From: Paenibacillus dendritiformis
GTDB lineage: Bacteria > Bacillota > Bacilli > Paenibacillales > Paenibacillaceae
Assembly: GCF_945605565.1 (NCBI RefSeq)
Contig: NZ_OX216966.1
Location: 4,952,001 to 5,016,000 of the forward strand
DNA length: 64,000 bases
Direction: 5' to 3'
Program-made: the position numbers and the translations under genes
In this document: positions 16,443 to 26,662 of the stretch, piece by piece
Numbering within the stretch: the first letter of the stretch is position 1
Layout of the letters: every line of letters starts with the position of its first letter
Notes under the pieces: model-generated
The model's input: the letters and a program-made list of their open reading frames with translations, nothing else
Database searches by the model: none
Told to the model about the DNA's origin: nothing

Positions 16443-18188
16443 TCAGCTATGCTTCGCCGGAATCCGGATGGACACCGATGTCCCGATCCCGAGCCGGCTA
16501 TCGATGCTCACGCCGTATTCCGGTCCGTAATGCAGCTTGATGCGCTGATCGACATTGCGAATGCCATAGCCCGTATTGACATGATCCCGGCCATGGAAAA
16601 TCTCGCTCACTCGTTCCGGAGTCATTCCGACCCCATCATCGATGACGCGGAACAACAGATTTTCACCTTCTATGGACGCCATGATGCGAATATGGATCCG
16701 ATCTCCGCACCAGGCGTGCTCCAGCACGTTCTCAATAAACGGCTGCAAAATCAGCTTGACGGTGCTGTACGGCCAAATGCCGGGATCGATATCGAACATG
16801 ACATCCAGCCGATCGCCATATTTGATCTTCTGGATATCGACATACGCCTGGGCCTGTTCCAGCTCTTGCGGGACCTGGATCATCAGTTTGCCGTTGTTCA
16901 AGGCCAACCGGTAAAATTTGGCCAGCCCCATCACCATTTGCTGCAGCTTGTCATTTTCGCCGAATTTGGCGAGGCGACTGATCGAAGACAGCGTATTATA
17001 GAGAAAATGCGGATTAATTTGCGACTGAAGCATTTCCAGCTCCGCTTCCTTCTTTTGCAGTTGAGTCAAGTACACTTCCTTGATTAAAGACTCGATATTC
17101 TCGCCCATATTGTTGAGCGCGGTCGCAATCTGCGAGAATTCGTCATTGCCCCGGTAAGAGATGCGCTTATGCAGATCTCCTTCGCGAAATGCATTCAGCA
17201 CGGAGACAAACTTGTGTATCCGAATCGAGAAGAACCGGGATATAAAGCCCCCTGCGAAAGACAGGACGACAACGCATATCAGACAAGCGAAAATAATAAA
17301 CAGTCTGACTTTCAGCGCATCCTGCTGGATCAACGCGACCGGCACGAGCGCGACCAGCTTCCACGATTGCCGGCCGACCGTCTCCTGGATCGTCAAAAAA
17401 TCCTTGTCCAGTTGCTCCTGGCCTTCCGAGTAGGCGGCCGGAAGCTCGCCTGATTGATACATGATGCGCCCGGACTCATCCTGAATATAGAGGACGCTTC
17501 CACTTCCAATTTTGGAGTAATCCAGACTGTCGAACAACTCCTGAATGGCCACGTTGATCCGGAGGAATCCGACTTCCTGCAGCTGATTCGGATTGTAGGT
17601 GTCAATCAGTCTCCGCAGCAGGGAAATCCGCTGAAGCTCCCGGTCATTTTCGATCTGGCTCCACTGCATCGTGAAGCCATACTTTTCAGGCGGGAATTGC
17701 TTGTACCATTCCTTGTCCGTAATGCGGCTAAGATGATAAATATCATACGACCAGTTACTGTCCTCGATCCTATTCTTATATACTTCATAAATCGATTCAT
17801 TGCGGAAGTAGACCGAGGTCCACAGCTTCATGCCGGTCGACTTGGTGGCGGCTTCTATTTTAGGCAGAACGTCCTTCGTCATGCGGTCATAGTTCTCCCA
17901 CCCCTCCTCATAGCTTCGCAGATGCCGGTACAATTCATAATCGTCATAGAGAAGGGAGGAAATGCGGACGATATCCTGCATCTTATATTCGATATTATCG
18001 CGCATCTGCAGCAAGGTTCCCTGAACATTCATCCTGGTGTGCTTCCGGATCGATTCGTCGTACATGGAGTGGGACACATAGCCGATGACAGATACGGCAC
18101 TCACGATGAACAGCATATAAGTAAGCATTAATTTATATCCAATCGGCAAGTACCTTCGCCTCGCCTGTTGTGCTTTCATATCCGCCAT
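16443..18188 (-). CDS. YesM-like sensor histidine kinase
   Basis: 581 aa. Membrane segment near residues 18-40, a large extracellular sensing region, and a second segment at about 294-318. These are followed by a HAMP domain and the His_kinase block with the phosphoacceptor His in QINPHFLYNTLSSI (about residue 391), then a HATPase with NVLEHAW, DDGVGM and GYGIRN. YesM-type kinases sense extracellular sugars or the loaded binding protein. It starts 6 bp after the response regulator gene stops, so the pair is co-transcribed, here with the regulator first. Likely controls the adjacent sugar importer. Confidence 0.9.
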   Translation of the reverse strand: MADMKAQQARRRYLPIGYKLMLTYMLFIVSAVSVIGYVSHSMYDESIRKHTRMNVQGTLLQMRDNIEYKMQDIVRISSLLYDDYELYRHLRSYEEGWENYDRMTKDVLPKIEAATKSTGMKLWTSVYFRNESIYEVYKNRIEDSNWSYDIYHLSRITDKEWYKQFPPEKYGFTMQWSQIENDRELQRISLLRRLIDTYNPNQLQEVGFLRINVAIQELFDSLDYSKIGSGSVLYIQDESGRIMYQSGELPAAYSEGQEQLDKDFLTIQETVGRQSWKLVALVPVALIQQDALKVRLFIIFACLICVVVLSFAGGFISRFFSIRIHKFVSVLNAFREGDLHKRISYRGNDEFSQIATALNNMGENIESLIKEVYLTQLQKKEAELEMLQSQINPHFLYNTLSSISRLAKFGENDKLQQMVMGLAKFYRLALNNGKLMIQVPQELEQAQAYVDIQKIKYGDRLDVMFDIDPGIWPYSTVKLILQPFIENVLEHAWCGDRIHIRIMASIEGENLLFRVIDDGVGMTPERVSEIFHGRDHVNTGYGIRNVDQRIKLHYGPEYGVSIDSRLGIGTSVSIRIPAKHS

Positions 18189-18194
18189 CCCCTG

Positions 18195-19775
18195 TCACGT
18201 TTCTCGCTTGCGGTACTCCATCGGCGTCATGCCGTAAGCTTCCTTGAATTGTCTGCTGAAATACGGCAGGTAACGGTAACCGACCTGATTCGCGATTTCA
18301 TAGATCTTCATCGAAGGATCGTGCAGCAATTCGCGCGCCCGCTCCATCCGCAGTTGAATCAACACTTCGCTGAACGACTTGCCCGTTTCTTCCTTGAACA
18401 TATAGCCGAGATAGTTGGGAGAAAAAGAAAATTGATGCGCCACATCCTTGAGGGTGATATTGTCATTCATTCGATCCTTCATCATTTGCATCATTTCCCG
18501 AATCAGCTTATTGTTCTTGGAACTTGATTTGCTTCGCAAGTGCTCGGATATTTCGAACGTCTTCCGCACGAGCCAGGAACGAATATCGCTAATCGTATCG
18601 AATTGCAGCAAGATATCGAGATTATGAAGCTCCATTCCTAACATGTCAAACAAGTTCTCGCCTCTTGCCTTCAACTGCTGATCCAGCTTCCATATAATAA
18701 ACATGGCCAGATTATGCACCGTGAATTTGGATCTCAGCATGCTTACGGATTCGAACAATCGCTCGATTTCGTCATAGATACGGACGAGCTCGTATTCGGT
18801 CAGCGCATGAAATAAGGCTTCCACGCGCGCATCGAGCGTCCGGGCATCGACCATTTCCGGTTCCCGGCTCACTTCTTCATACATTATTAGCTTGCCTTTG
18901 CCCAGGAACATTTTGCCGTCCACAGCTTCCATGGCCTGCTTGCACGATACGTGAAGCTGTTCGAGCGTATGCACCGGCTCGCCGACACCAACCGTCATCG
19001 TAAACGGGAAGTTGGCTTGAATCGCCTCGTACAAGTCATGAATCAGCGCTTCCATCCGCTGGCCGTCAATCAACAGCGCGATCCGGTGCGAGGACAGCTT
19101 GCAGACATGGCACATGCCGTGCTTATGCCCGATCTCGCTCACCTCATAGAGGAAGTTCTTGGACATCATCTGCTGGGACAGGCTGACGGCCTCTTGCGTC
19201 CAATTCATGTCATCCAGTTCCATAACGGCGGCACGCACGGGCCATTCCAGTTGATCCAGCCCGTTGGATTGAATCAGCTTCCTCATTTCATGCAGATAGT
19301 CGCGATCGCATTCCCCTTCCAGCAGCCTGACCAACAGGTCGTTTTTGGCCATCGGAATCATGCGCTCGTACGCCTCTTCCACGTCACGGCGCTTCCGCTC
19401 ATTCTCCAAGTCCTGCTTCACCTTCTGCAGCGCTGCGATCAGCTCATTATCATCCATTGGCTTCAGCACATAGCTATAAGCCTTCAATGACAATGCCTGC
19501 TTCACATAGCTGAAATCCTGGTAACCGCTTACAAAAATGACACGGATGTCCGCTTTCTTGTCGATCGCTCTCCGGGCCAGCTCCAGTCCCGACATATTCG
19601 GCATATTGATGTCGCTTACCATAATGTCTATCGGAAGCTGTTCGAGAATATCGCATGCGTCAAAGGCGTTGTTCACCGCCGCGGCCACTTTCATGCCCAA
19701 ATCTCCCCATGGAATAAATTGCTTCATACCTTCGAGATCAAGCATCTCGTCATCCACCAATAACACGTTGTACAT
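18195..19775 (-). CDS. YesN-like response regulator with AraC output domain
   Basis: 526 aa. N-terminal receiver with acidic pocket VDDE (residues 7-10), phospho-acceptor Asp55 in VSDINMPNMSG and Lys near 102 in VLKPMDD. The middle region of about 300 residues has no clear motif. The C-terminal AraC domain (ITLKDVAHQFSFSPNYLGYM and MKIYEIANQVGYRYLPYFSRQF) binds DNA. Partner of the YesM-like kinase. It lies downstream of the ABC importer genes on the same strand, but a terminator (19909-19935) separates them. Confidence 0.9.
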   Translation of the reverse strand: MYNVLLVDDEMLDLEGMKQFIPWGDLGMKVAAAVNNAFDACDILEQLPIDIMVSDINMPNMSGLELARRAIDKKADIRVIFVSGYQDFSYVKQALSLKAYSYVLKPMDDNELIAALQKVKQDLENERKRRDVEEAYERMIPMAKNDLLVRLLEGECDRDYLHEMRKLIQSNGLDQLEWPVRAAVMELDDMNWTQEAVSLSQQMMSKNFLYEVSEIGHKHGMCHVCKLSSHRIALLIDGQRMEALIHDLYEAIQANFPFTMTVGVGEPVHTLEQLHVSCKQAMEAVDGKMFLGKGKLIMYEEVSREPEMVDARTLDARVEALFHALTEYELVRIYDEIERLFESVSMLRSKFTVHNLAMFIIWKLDQQLKARGENLFDMLGMELHNLDILLQFDTISDIRSWLVRKTFEISEHLRSKSSSKNNKLIREMMQMMKDRMNDNITLKDVAHQFSFSPNYLGYMFKEETGKSFSEVLIQLRMERARELLHDPSMKIYEIANQVGYRYLPYFSRQFKEAYGMTPMEYRKRET

Positions 19776-19908
19776 GAATGATCTCCCTTCAGAGTACGGT
19801 CCATCGTTACCTGCAGCCTAATCATTTCCATCCCAAGTATAGCAATGAATCGTCCCGTTTGAACAGTATGCGGCTGCCAGTTCCGCCCTTCCGGAAGCGA
19901 ACAACAAC

Positions 19909-19935
19909 AAAGGCCCGCCGGTATAGCGAGCCTTT
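19909..19935 (-). terminator. Terminator after the solute-binding protein gene
   Basis: Imperfect stem AAAGGCCCGC / GCGAGCCTTT (one mismatch), followed on the minus strand by TGTTGTTGTTC. Confidence 0.65.
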
Positions 19936-19947
19936 GTTACGATTTCC

Positions 19948-21639
19948 TTATTTACCCATCGATTTCTTATTTTCCGTCCATACGTTGGTTACATGCTCAA
20001 GGAATTTATCATAACCCAGCTTCATCGAGTCGTCATGAGCTTTATCCAGAATCTGTAATGCTTCTTCGTCCGACTTGGCATACATCGATTTCGCTCTCGC
20101 GGTCAGCCAGATATCTCTGACGCTCTGTCTAATAATGCCGACTTCGCTCTCCGGAACCGGTTCCCAACCGAGGAACTCGGTGAAATCGCCTTGCGTGCCC
20201 CATGTAATCTCCATTTGCCAACGGTTGCTGAAGTCGATTTGATCCGCCGGCACGTTGGACAGTATCTCCTTCTTCGTATTATCCAGGAACATCGTGTTGC
20301 CTACCCATACCAGGTCGCCAGCTTTTCCGCTAATCTCGGCAAGCGTATCCGGATCATCCAAATATTTGTCCATATTGAATTTCGGCGTCACGCCGTCCTC
20401 CTCAAATCCGTTCCAATAACCGTCCGGTCCGGGAGGTCCCCAGTTCAGCACCATACTGCCTTCCGGTCCTGTCATCCAGTCGAGAAGCGCGAACACGGCT
20501 TCCGGATTTTTCGCGTTCTTCGTAATGACAGCCACGTTCCAGCCTAATTGATTGTACGTCCCCGGATAAATTTTGCTGCGGTCAAGACCTTCCTTCGCAA
20601 TCGGCTGGATGAACATATAACCGTCTTCCGGATCCTTCTTCTTCAATTCCGCGTCTGCTTCCGCAAGCATCTTCATCGGGTCAAAAGTTGCAATAACGGC
20701 AAATTTGCCATTCATCGCTTTTTCCCTTACTTGATCCTCGGTCTGCGTATTCGCGTCCTGCGTCATCAGTTTCTCCCGCATCAGCTTCGCCGTAAAGACG
20801 ACCGATTCGCGGAATCCCGGATCTTTATAGATGGATTCGATTTTGTCTCCAACCGGAACTCCCATGAACCTCGTAAAGGACTGGTTGCCTTCCTTGAAGG
20901 AAGAGAACAGTTGGTCAATGCCATGGCCGTCTTTGGCCAGTCCCGTCTCGAACGGAATGACATCCGGGAATTTTTCCTTGACCGATTTCAGATAAGCGTA
21001 CAAGTCGTCGGTCGTTTCCAGCTTCGGAGAACCGAGCGCTTTATAGATCTTTTTATTGATTGCGTATCCGGCGTTGCCGTTCGGCTGCTGCGTATAATAG
21101 TTGGGAAGCTGATAAATTTTGCCGTCCGGAGACCGGAGCAGCGCCAGATGATTTTCAGACAGATGCTTTTTGAAATTAGGATACTTGTCGATGTACTCGT
21201 CCAGCGGCACGAGCATGTCGGCTTCTCTGAGACGCTCGACATCCGCTCCCCTTTCCGTCCACACAATATCAGGCAACTCATTGCCGGCGATCATCGTCTG
21301 CAGCTTCTGCGCATTGTTCCCGCCCGAGCTGACAGCCGTGACCGTCACCTTCAGATTGTCCTGAATCCATTTGGAAGCGGGATCCTTGCCCCATTTCGGC
21401 ATTTGATACCAGCCATAGTTGCCGTAGAACGAGACTGCCAACTCTTCCTTGCCCAATTCATACAGATCGCTCTTCGATGAGTCACCAGAAGATTCTTGCC
21501 CGGTTTCGCCCCCTTCCTGCTTCGCCGGTTCATTGGCTGGAGGCGCGCTTGTGCCCCCGCCGCCGCTGCATCCGACCACCAAGGTGAACACCATAAAGAC
21601 AGAGAGCACGCTAAGAAGGAGGTTTCTCTTGTTCTTCAC
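19948..21639 (-). CDS. ABC-type sugar solute-binding lipoprotein (LplA/YtcQ-like)
   Basis: About 563 aa from the GTG at 21639 (GAAAGGGG about 10 nt upstream); the upstream extension has no start signal. Signal peptide with lipobox VVGC at about residue 23, then a low-complexity linker rich in Gly, Pro, Glu and Ser, then the binding fold (KLQTMIAGNELPDIVWTERG, MTGPEGSMVLNWGPPG). It is anchored on the outer membrane face and delivers an oligosaccharide to the two permeases encoded just upstream. Length and partners fit the LplA-LplB-LplC class. The ligand is unknown. Confidence 0.88.
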   Translation of the reverse strand: MKNKRNLLLSVLSVFMVFTLVVGCSGGGGTSAPPANEPAKQEGGETGQESSGDSSKSDLYELGKEELAVSFYGNYGWYQMPKWGKDPASKWIQDNLKVTVTAVSSGGNNAQKLQTMIAGNELPDIVWTERGADVERLREADMLVPLDEYIDKYPNFKKHLSENHLALLRSPDGKIYQLPNYYTQQPNGNAGYAINKKIYKALGSPKLETTDDLYAYLKSVKEKFPDVIPFETGLAKDGHGIDQLFSSFKEGNQSFTRFMGVPVGDKIESIYKDPGFRESVVFTAKLMREKLMTQDANTQTEDQVREKAMNGKFAVIATFDPMKMLAEADAELKKKDPEDGYMFIQPIAKEGLDRSKIYPGTYNQLGWNVAVITKNAKNPEAVFALLDWMTGPEGSMVLNWGPPGPDGYWNGFEEDGVTPKFNMDKYLDDPDTLAEISGKAGDLVWVGNTMFLDNTKKEILSNVPADQIDFSNRWQMEITWGTQGDFTEFLGWEPVPESEVGIIRQSVRDIWLTARAKSMYAKSDEEALQILDKAHDDSMKLGYDKFLEHVTNVWTENKKSMGK

Positions 21640-21728
21640 TGGATATTTTCCCCTTTCAATTTGTAATCTATGTTTAAAGCAGAGATGCTCTAAACGCCAG
21701 CGAATCTTCCCGAAATGATGCAAGATAA

Positions 21729-22625
21729 CTACTCTTTCAACGATCCGATCAATACGCCCTTGACGAAATATTTTTGCAGGAACGGGTACACGCATACAAT
21801 AGGAATGGTTGCAACCATAATCGTTGCCATCGTCAATGCCTTGGACGTAATTTTTTTGGCGGCATTCATATGCGCAATCGCGCTCATATCGACATTGGCC
21901 ATCTGTTCCGAGGCGATATTCGAGAACAGAATTTGCCGCAGCACCGTCTGGATAGGGAGCAGGTCTTCATTCGTGATATAAATACTGGCCACGAACCATT
22001 CGTTCCAATGCGCCACGGCCGTGAACAGCGACAGCGTTGCCACGACGGGACCGGATAAGGGCAGCACGATCCGGAAGAACGTTCCCCAGTTGCCGCATCC
22101 ATCGATTTTGGCCGATTCCTCCAGGCCTGCCGGAAGCCCCTGGAAAAATGTACGGAATATAATCATATTCCATACGCTGATTAGGGCTGGAATAATGAAA
22201 ACCCAGAACGAGTTGAACAAGCCAAGGCTGCGGATAAGCATATAGGTCGGAATGAGCCCGCCGCCGAAATACATCGTAATAATACACATAATCATGTAAT
22301 ATTTGCGGCCCATCAGCTCTCGCTTGGACATGCCATAGGCAAATATGGACGTTGCCAATATCGCGGATAAGGTGCCGATGACCGTCCGCAGAGCGGCAAT
22401 GACGAAGCCGTTCATTAAGCGCGAGTCTTCGAACACGATGCGGTAGTTCTCCAACGTGAACTCCCGCGGCCAGAACGTAATCCCGCCCTTCGCGGTATCC
22501 AACCCTTCATTGAAGGAAATGACGAGCGAGTTCCAAAACGGATAAAAGGTGGAAAACGCCAGCACAGTTAAAAATACATAGATAAAGGCGACAAAGATGC
22601 GGTCTCCTATACTGTCTCGTATCAT
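21729..22625 (-). CDS. Carbohydrate ABC transporter permease (LplC/YtcP-like)
   Basis: 298 aa with six membrane segments. The BPD-transport EAA loop is seen as LEESAKIDGCGNWGTFFRIVLPLSGP. Strong AGGAGG site. It starts about 31 bp after the other permease ends. These importers lack their own ATPase and usually use a shared MsmX-type one encoded elsewhere; none is found here. Confidence 0.9.
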   Translation of the reverse strand: MIRDSIGDRIFVAFIYVFLTVLAFSTFYPFWNSLVISFNEGLDTAKGGITFWPREFTLENYRIVFEDSRLMNGFVIAALRTVIGTLSAILATSIFAYGMSKRELMGRKYYMIMCIITMYFGGGLIPTYMLIRSLGLFNSFWVFIIPALISVWNMIIFRTFFQGLPAGLEESAKIDGCGNWGTFFRIVLPLSGPVVATLSLFTAVAHWNEWFVASIYITNEDLLPIQTVLRQILFSNIASEQMANVDMSAIAHMNAAKKITSKALTMATIMVATIPIVCVYPFLQKYFVKGVLIGSLKE

Positions 22626-22656
22626 CGTTCAGTCCTCCTGTATTTGGAATGATTCA

Positions 22657-23625
22657 TCACCACAAGCTATTGCCCGTTTTTCTGGCGATGAAGTTCGCTA
22701 ATGTAAGCAACGTGACGCTGACCACGGCCTTGAACAGACCGATTGCCGTCGCATAGGAGTACCTGTAATTGTCGATACCGACCCGAACCACGTAGACATC
22801 CAGTGAATCCGACACGTCACGCAAGGCCGGGTTGGAGGCCAGGATCAAAATATCTTCGAAGCCGGCACTTGTCAGATTGCCGATAGCCAATATCATAAAA
22901 ATGATGACGACCGGCATAATGCACGGAAGCGTAATCAGCCACATCTGCTTGAACCGGCTTGCGCCATCGATGGATGCCGCCTCGTATAAATGAGGATCAA
23001 TCCCGGCAATCGCCGCCAAATAGACAATAGAAGCGAATCCAATTTCTTTCCACACATTGGTCGTGATGAGAATCGTCCAGAAATATTCCGACATGGACAG
23101 GAAATTGACGGGTTCATCGATAAGTTTCAATTTCTCGAGGAGCATATTGATACTGCCGTTGTCCACAGACAGCAATGATGTCACCATCGACCCGATGACG
23201 ACCCAAGACAGGAAGTGCGGCAGATACGTCACGGTCTGCACCACCCGTTTGAAGAACATTTTGCGCACTTCATTCAGCATGAGCGCCAACAGAATCGGCG
23301 CCGGGAACCCAAAAATAAACTTCAAAAAGCTGATGATAATCGTGTTGCGCATGACGGGATAGAAATCCGGAGAATTGAAAAAAGCGATAAAGTGCTTCAG
23401 GCCAACCCAATTGTTATTCAATAAGTTAGAACCCATCTTGTAGTCCTGAAAGGCGATCAGAACGCCATACATGGGAATATAGGAAAAAATAAAGATAAAC
23501 ACGAGCGCAGGCAGCACCATCAGTTGAATATCTATTTGCATGAAAAAGCGTTTAAACGCGCTTTTGCGATGCTTATCGAGATTCATTCGTGATTCTGTCT
23601 CCAGCCCGGCGGATGCTTTCGCCAT
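22657..23625 (-). CDS. Carbohydrate ABC transporter permease (LplB-like)
   Basis: 322 aa, six membrane segments; EAA loop YEAASIDGASRFKQMWLITLP. First gene of the importer operon, ATG preceded by AAGGAGGAGG. It partners with the LplC-like permease and the lipoprotein downstream. The closeness of YesN/YesM suggests control by that pair. Confidence 0.9.
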   Translation of the reverse strand: MAKASAGLETESRMNLDKHRKSAFKRFFMQIDIQLMVLPALVFIFIFSYIPMYGVLIAFQDYKMGSNLLNNNWVGLKHFIAFFNSPDFYPVMRNTIIISFLKFIFGFPAPILLALMLNEVRKMFFKRVVQTVTYLPHFLSWVVIGSMVTSLLSVDNGSINMLLEKLKLIDEPVNFLSMSEYFWTILITTNVWKEIGFASIVYLAAIAGIDPHLYEAASIDGASRFKQMWLITLPCIMPVVIIFMILAIGNLTSAGFEDILILASNPALRDVSDSLDVYVVRVGIDNYRYSYATAIGLFKAVVSVTLLTLANFIARKTGNSLW

Positions 23626-23907
23626 ATGTGAATCCCTCCTCCTTACCTGATGCCGTAAAATGTAAAGCGGTTTAATTTATGGCGGCAGAGCGGATGCTCC
23701 ACCTCGCATCAACTCTCTATATCTAGGTTGATGCCGTGTCCTTCTCCATGTTCTCCCTCCATATTTGTCTTTTCCTTCATTCTACATTCGAAACGCTTTC
23801 ACGAATATATGACAAAACAACGATTATTGATACTTTAAGATGTTCTTATGAGAAAACTCCCTCAACGCCGCCCCATACCGCATTTAACGCCAAACCGTCG
23901 AATCCAC
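23626..23907. other. Intergenic region upstream of the sugar importer
   Basis: About 280 bp before the terminator of the next gene. It holds the importer promoter by position. AT-rich around 23800-23860; no gene or clear operator seen. Confidence 0.5.
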
Positions 23908-23944
23908 AAAAAAACCTTGAATGGCGTAAGCCAATCAAGGTTCT
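23908..23944 (-). terminator. Terminator of the lipoprotein gene
   Basis: On the minus strand AACCTTGATTGG / CCATTCAAGGTT stem with a 6 nt loop, followed by a run of seven T. Confidence 0.9.
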
Positions 23945-23979
23945 TTGTTTATTTGGTGGTCAAGCCATCTTGTTCCTCC

Positions 23980-24957
23980 CTAACGTTTAACATCATCCCC
24001 AATCATATACACACAAGGATATAGATTTCCTTGTGAATCCTTCACATTTCCCTTGCCGATCGGAAGCCCGGTTAACATCGTCCTGTCGCCAACTTTCAAA
24101 CCGTCCTTAGCTCTGTTCATGCCAAGAACACCAACAAGCGTGCCATCATCTGTTTGAAGAATAACTTCCGATCGCACATCACCAATCGGACGGAACGAGC
24201 TGACATACTCTACGTTCCCCTTCACGGTTATCGCTTGACCATAATACTTCCAAGGCTCTTTGAACAATTCCGCGGCTTTCACCTTCTTTCCGTTTTTCAA
24301 TGTTTTGTATGTCTGCAATTCCCTAATGGCCAACGCCCCGTTCCCGTTGGTCTCGATATTCACATCTTCCGTATTCCACGCCGTCACAGGCATATGTTTG
24401 AAAACAATAGAATCCGAAACTTTGTAAATACTTTCTTTAAACAACTCAAAGGTATCCTTGTCACAGAAAAAGGATAGAATATATAGCTTGGAGTCCAACG
24501 GAACGAGATAGTTATAGACAGATAACGTCCCTTTATCCGAATCGGCATCCTCCTGATAATAAATCATCGCGCGAACACCCAAGTCGGTCGCCGTTTCATG
24601 CATATATCCGCTCACCCTGTTGTTCGCCGGTTGGCGCAATAGCTCGCTCATCTCGGAAATGCTATATCCTAGCAGATTCTTCACAAAAGGCGCGTCATCT
24701 TCGTATGTCTTTACCGTAATCTCAAACCGGATCGGACCGCGTTTTCCTATTTCGCCTTGAAAGGCAATGTGGTGTTCATTGGTTTTCGTTGGTTTAAACG
24801 TATTGGGGTAGAGGATAGTAAAATCACTATGCTCAAAACGAGAAAAATCGGTTACTTTTGTTTTCAACGCCGATATCAAGTGTTCGGGTTCACCTAGGCT
24901 GCAGGCTGTTAAATTCAGCAAACATATTATCACTATGAACAGCCATTTCTTATTCAT
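23980..24957 (-). CDS. Hypothetical lipoprotein
   Basis: 325 aa. Signal peptide with lipobox LTAC (Cys19), so anchored outside the cell membrane. AT-richer than its flanks. The middle part resembles PsbP/DUF1795-like folds in layout (FTILYPNTFKPTK, then KLYILSFFCDKDTFELFKES), and the C-terminal 90 residues look like an OB-type segment (YGQAITVKGNVEYV, VGDRTMLTGLPIGKG). These comparisons are loose. Monocistronic, with its own ribosome site (AAAGGGG) and terminator. Function unknown. Confidence 0.7.
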   Translation of the reverse strand: MNKKWLFIVIICLLNLTACSLGEPEHLISALKTKVTDFSRFEHSDFTILYPNTFKPTKTNEHHIAFQGEIGKRGPIRFEITVKTYEDDAPFVKNLLGYSISEMSELLRQPANNRVSGYMHETATDLGVRAMIYYQEDADSDKGTLSVYNYLVPLDSKLYILSFFCDKDTFELFKESIYKVSDSIVFKHMPVTAWNTEDVNIETNGNGALAIRELQTYKTLKNGKKVKAAELFKEPWKYYGQAITVKGNVEYVSSFRPIGDVRSEVILQTDDGTLVGVLGMNRAKDGLKVGDRTMLTGLPIGKGNVKDSQGNLYPCVYMIGDDVKR

Positions 24958-25426
24958 GCGTACTGCCCCTTTCGTCCACTAGCCCCGTAACATCCCGTTC
25001 ACTTTGTCTCGGCCCATTCATCGCGTGCCTGTGGCCCCCTTGGCTCTGAAGGATATTTCAAGGCAGCGAAATGAGGCGGCCACCTCTGCAAATGCACCGG
25101 GAAGATTCACATAAAGTGAACTATAGTTCAGGGATAATTCTCGTAAAAAATTGAATATGGAATCCCCCTTCATCATAAATAGATATTTCCTTGAACTTCA
25201 ATACGTCTTACTTAGGACTTTGTAATCAATACTTTAGTCAGGTTATTGCGGGAAATGTCGAATAGCGGTAAAAGAAGAGGAAAAAAAGAAAGAAGAGAGA
25301 AAGAGAGAAGTCTGTCCGGGTGCTTCACTCGCCAAGCCCGTATCGTCCCGAGCGTGACATGAGCGGGCAAACTGCCGTTTACCCACTCAAGTTCACAACT
25401 GCACTCACTCCGAGCGCTGGTATCTA
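24958..25426. other. 470 bp intergenic region with a 14 bp palindrome
   Basis: Between the lipoprotein gene start and the metallophosphoesterase stop. It holds TGAACTATAGTTCA (25117-25130), a perfect palindrome, an AT-rich stretch (25140-25260) and a purine-rich run (25270-25310). No gene supported. Confidence 0.6.
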
Positions 25427-26662
25427 TCAGGCCAATGGAAAAAGCGCCGCAGTTCGGCCAGAGGCCTGGAGCGCCTGTTCACTTACGTTGCCGAAGGCGT
25501 CAACCGCGTGAACTTCTATGGAATAGCTTCGCTCCGGCTCCAGTTCCGTTAATGTCAGTTGAAGCTTCTCCGGCATTGGATAGAGGTAAAATTCCGAATA
25601 AGCTAAGTGTCGCATTATCTCTGTCCCGGTCTCTGCATCCTTAAGCGCAACGCGGTAGGAATGAACCAGTTCATTATCTTGGGCCTGATCGAAAACGATC
25701 GCTATCGAATTCGACGACGTAAGCTCCTCATTGATATAAAGTTCCGCATGCGGCGGGAAATAGGGCGCTTCTCGGTCGCGCTCGTCCGTATATACGAAAG
25801 CTTCCGGAGTTACTGGTACCGGCACCACCCAAGCGTCTCCGATCTCCCGCTGATGCGCAAAGTCAAGCCGCGTAATCGCAACCTTGTCCTCGTACACTTC
25901 AACAAGACAACCTTGGCTGAACTTCTCATGTCCCGGCGGCAGATTGCCTTGAAGCTTGCCGCGTTCTACTTCCATATAGCTAATCGAAGCGGTGCCCACG
26001 GACGTGAAGCGCTTCTGATGGATGCTGCGCGGATCGTTCAACGGGTAATGAGAATGCCCGGAGAACGTAATGACCTGAGGATACGGATCCAGTACGGCCA
26101 TCAGCTCGCCGATATTTTCCTGGATGCCCCATTCTTCGCTGCCGTACACTGTATCCTTCAGATGCTGATGAAGGAAGACGAAGATCGGCCGTTCAGGCGC
26201 ATCGGCGGCCGCTTCCTCCAGCTGCCGCTTGAGCCATTCGATCTGTTCCAGGGAGAAGTAGCCATGGGTCGGCTTATCCTCTGTCGCCAACACAATAAAA
26301 TGATAGCCCTGGATGACGCGGTGATAGTACATTGCCTCCATGCCCGTCATCTCCAAAAAGCGCGCTTGCGCTTCCTTCGCCGGCAGACCATTCCAGTAAT
26401 CATGGTTCCCGATCGCAATGAGCAGTTCCGCACCGTCCTGCTTATGCTTGCGAAGCGTATCCATGTGGCGCTCATATTCCTCGATCGTGCCATTATTCGT
26501 CAGGTCGCCCACGATGACGAAGGCGTCCTGCCGCGGCGCGCGCGCATTCAAGTGCCGCAGCGCTTGCTCGTACTTATGGATAGACTCGTCGCCCGTCGGC
26601 GCGATATGCACGTCGCTTATAACCGGGAAGACGAGACGGGGGGTGGATTGCTCAGCTACCAT
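25427..26662 (-). CDS. Calcineurin-like metallophosphoesterase with C-terminal FnIII-like domain
   Basis: 411 aa. All phosphoesterase metal motifs are present: SDVH (residues 16-19), GDLTNNG, GNHD (about 85-88), LHQH and GHSHY. The last 100 residues form a beta-sandwich typical of fibronectin III (LTELEPERSYSIEVHAVDAFGNVSE). No signal peptide seen, so cytoplasmic or non-classically located. The substrate is unknown; the family includes phosphodiesterases and 5'-nucleotidase-like enzymes. AAGGAG about 12 nt before the ATG. Confidence 0.85.
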   Translation of the reverse strand: MVAEQSTPRLVFPVISDVHIAPTGDESIHKYEQALRHLNARAPRQDAFVIVGDLTNNGTIEEYERHMDTLRKHKQDGAELLIAIGNHDYWNGLPAKEAQARFLEMTGMEAMYYHRVIQGYHFIVLATEDKPTHGYFSLEQIEWLKRQLEEAAADAPERPIFVFLHQHLKDTVYGSEEWGIQENIGELMAVLDPYPQVITFSGHSHYPLNDPRSIHQKRFTSVGTASISYMEVERGKLQGNLPPGHEKFSQGCLVEVYEDKVAITRLDFAHQREIGDAWVVPVPVTPEAFVYTDERDREAPYFPPHAELYINEELTSSNSIAIVFDQAQDNELVHSYRVALKDAETGTEIMRHLAYSEFYLYPMPEKLQLTLTELEPERSYSIEVHAVDAFGNVSEQALQASGRTAALFPLA

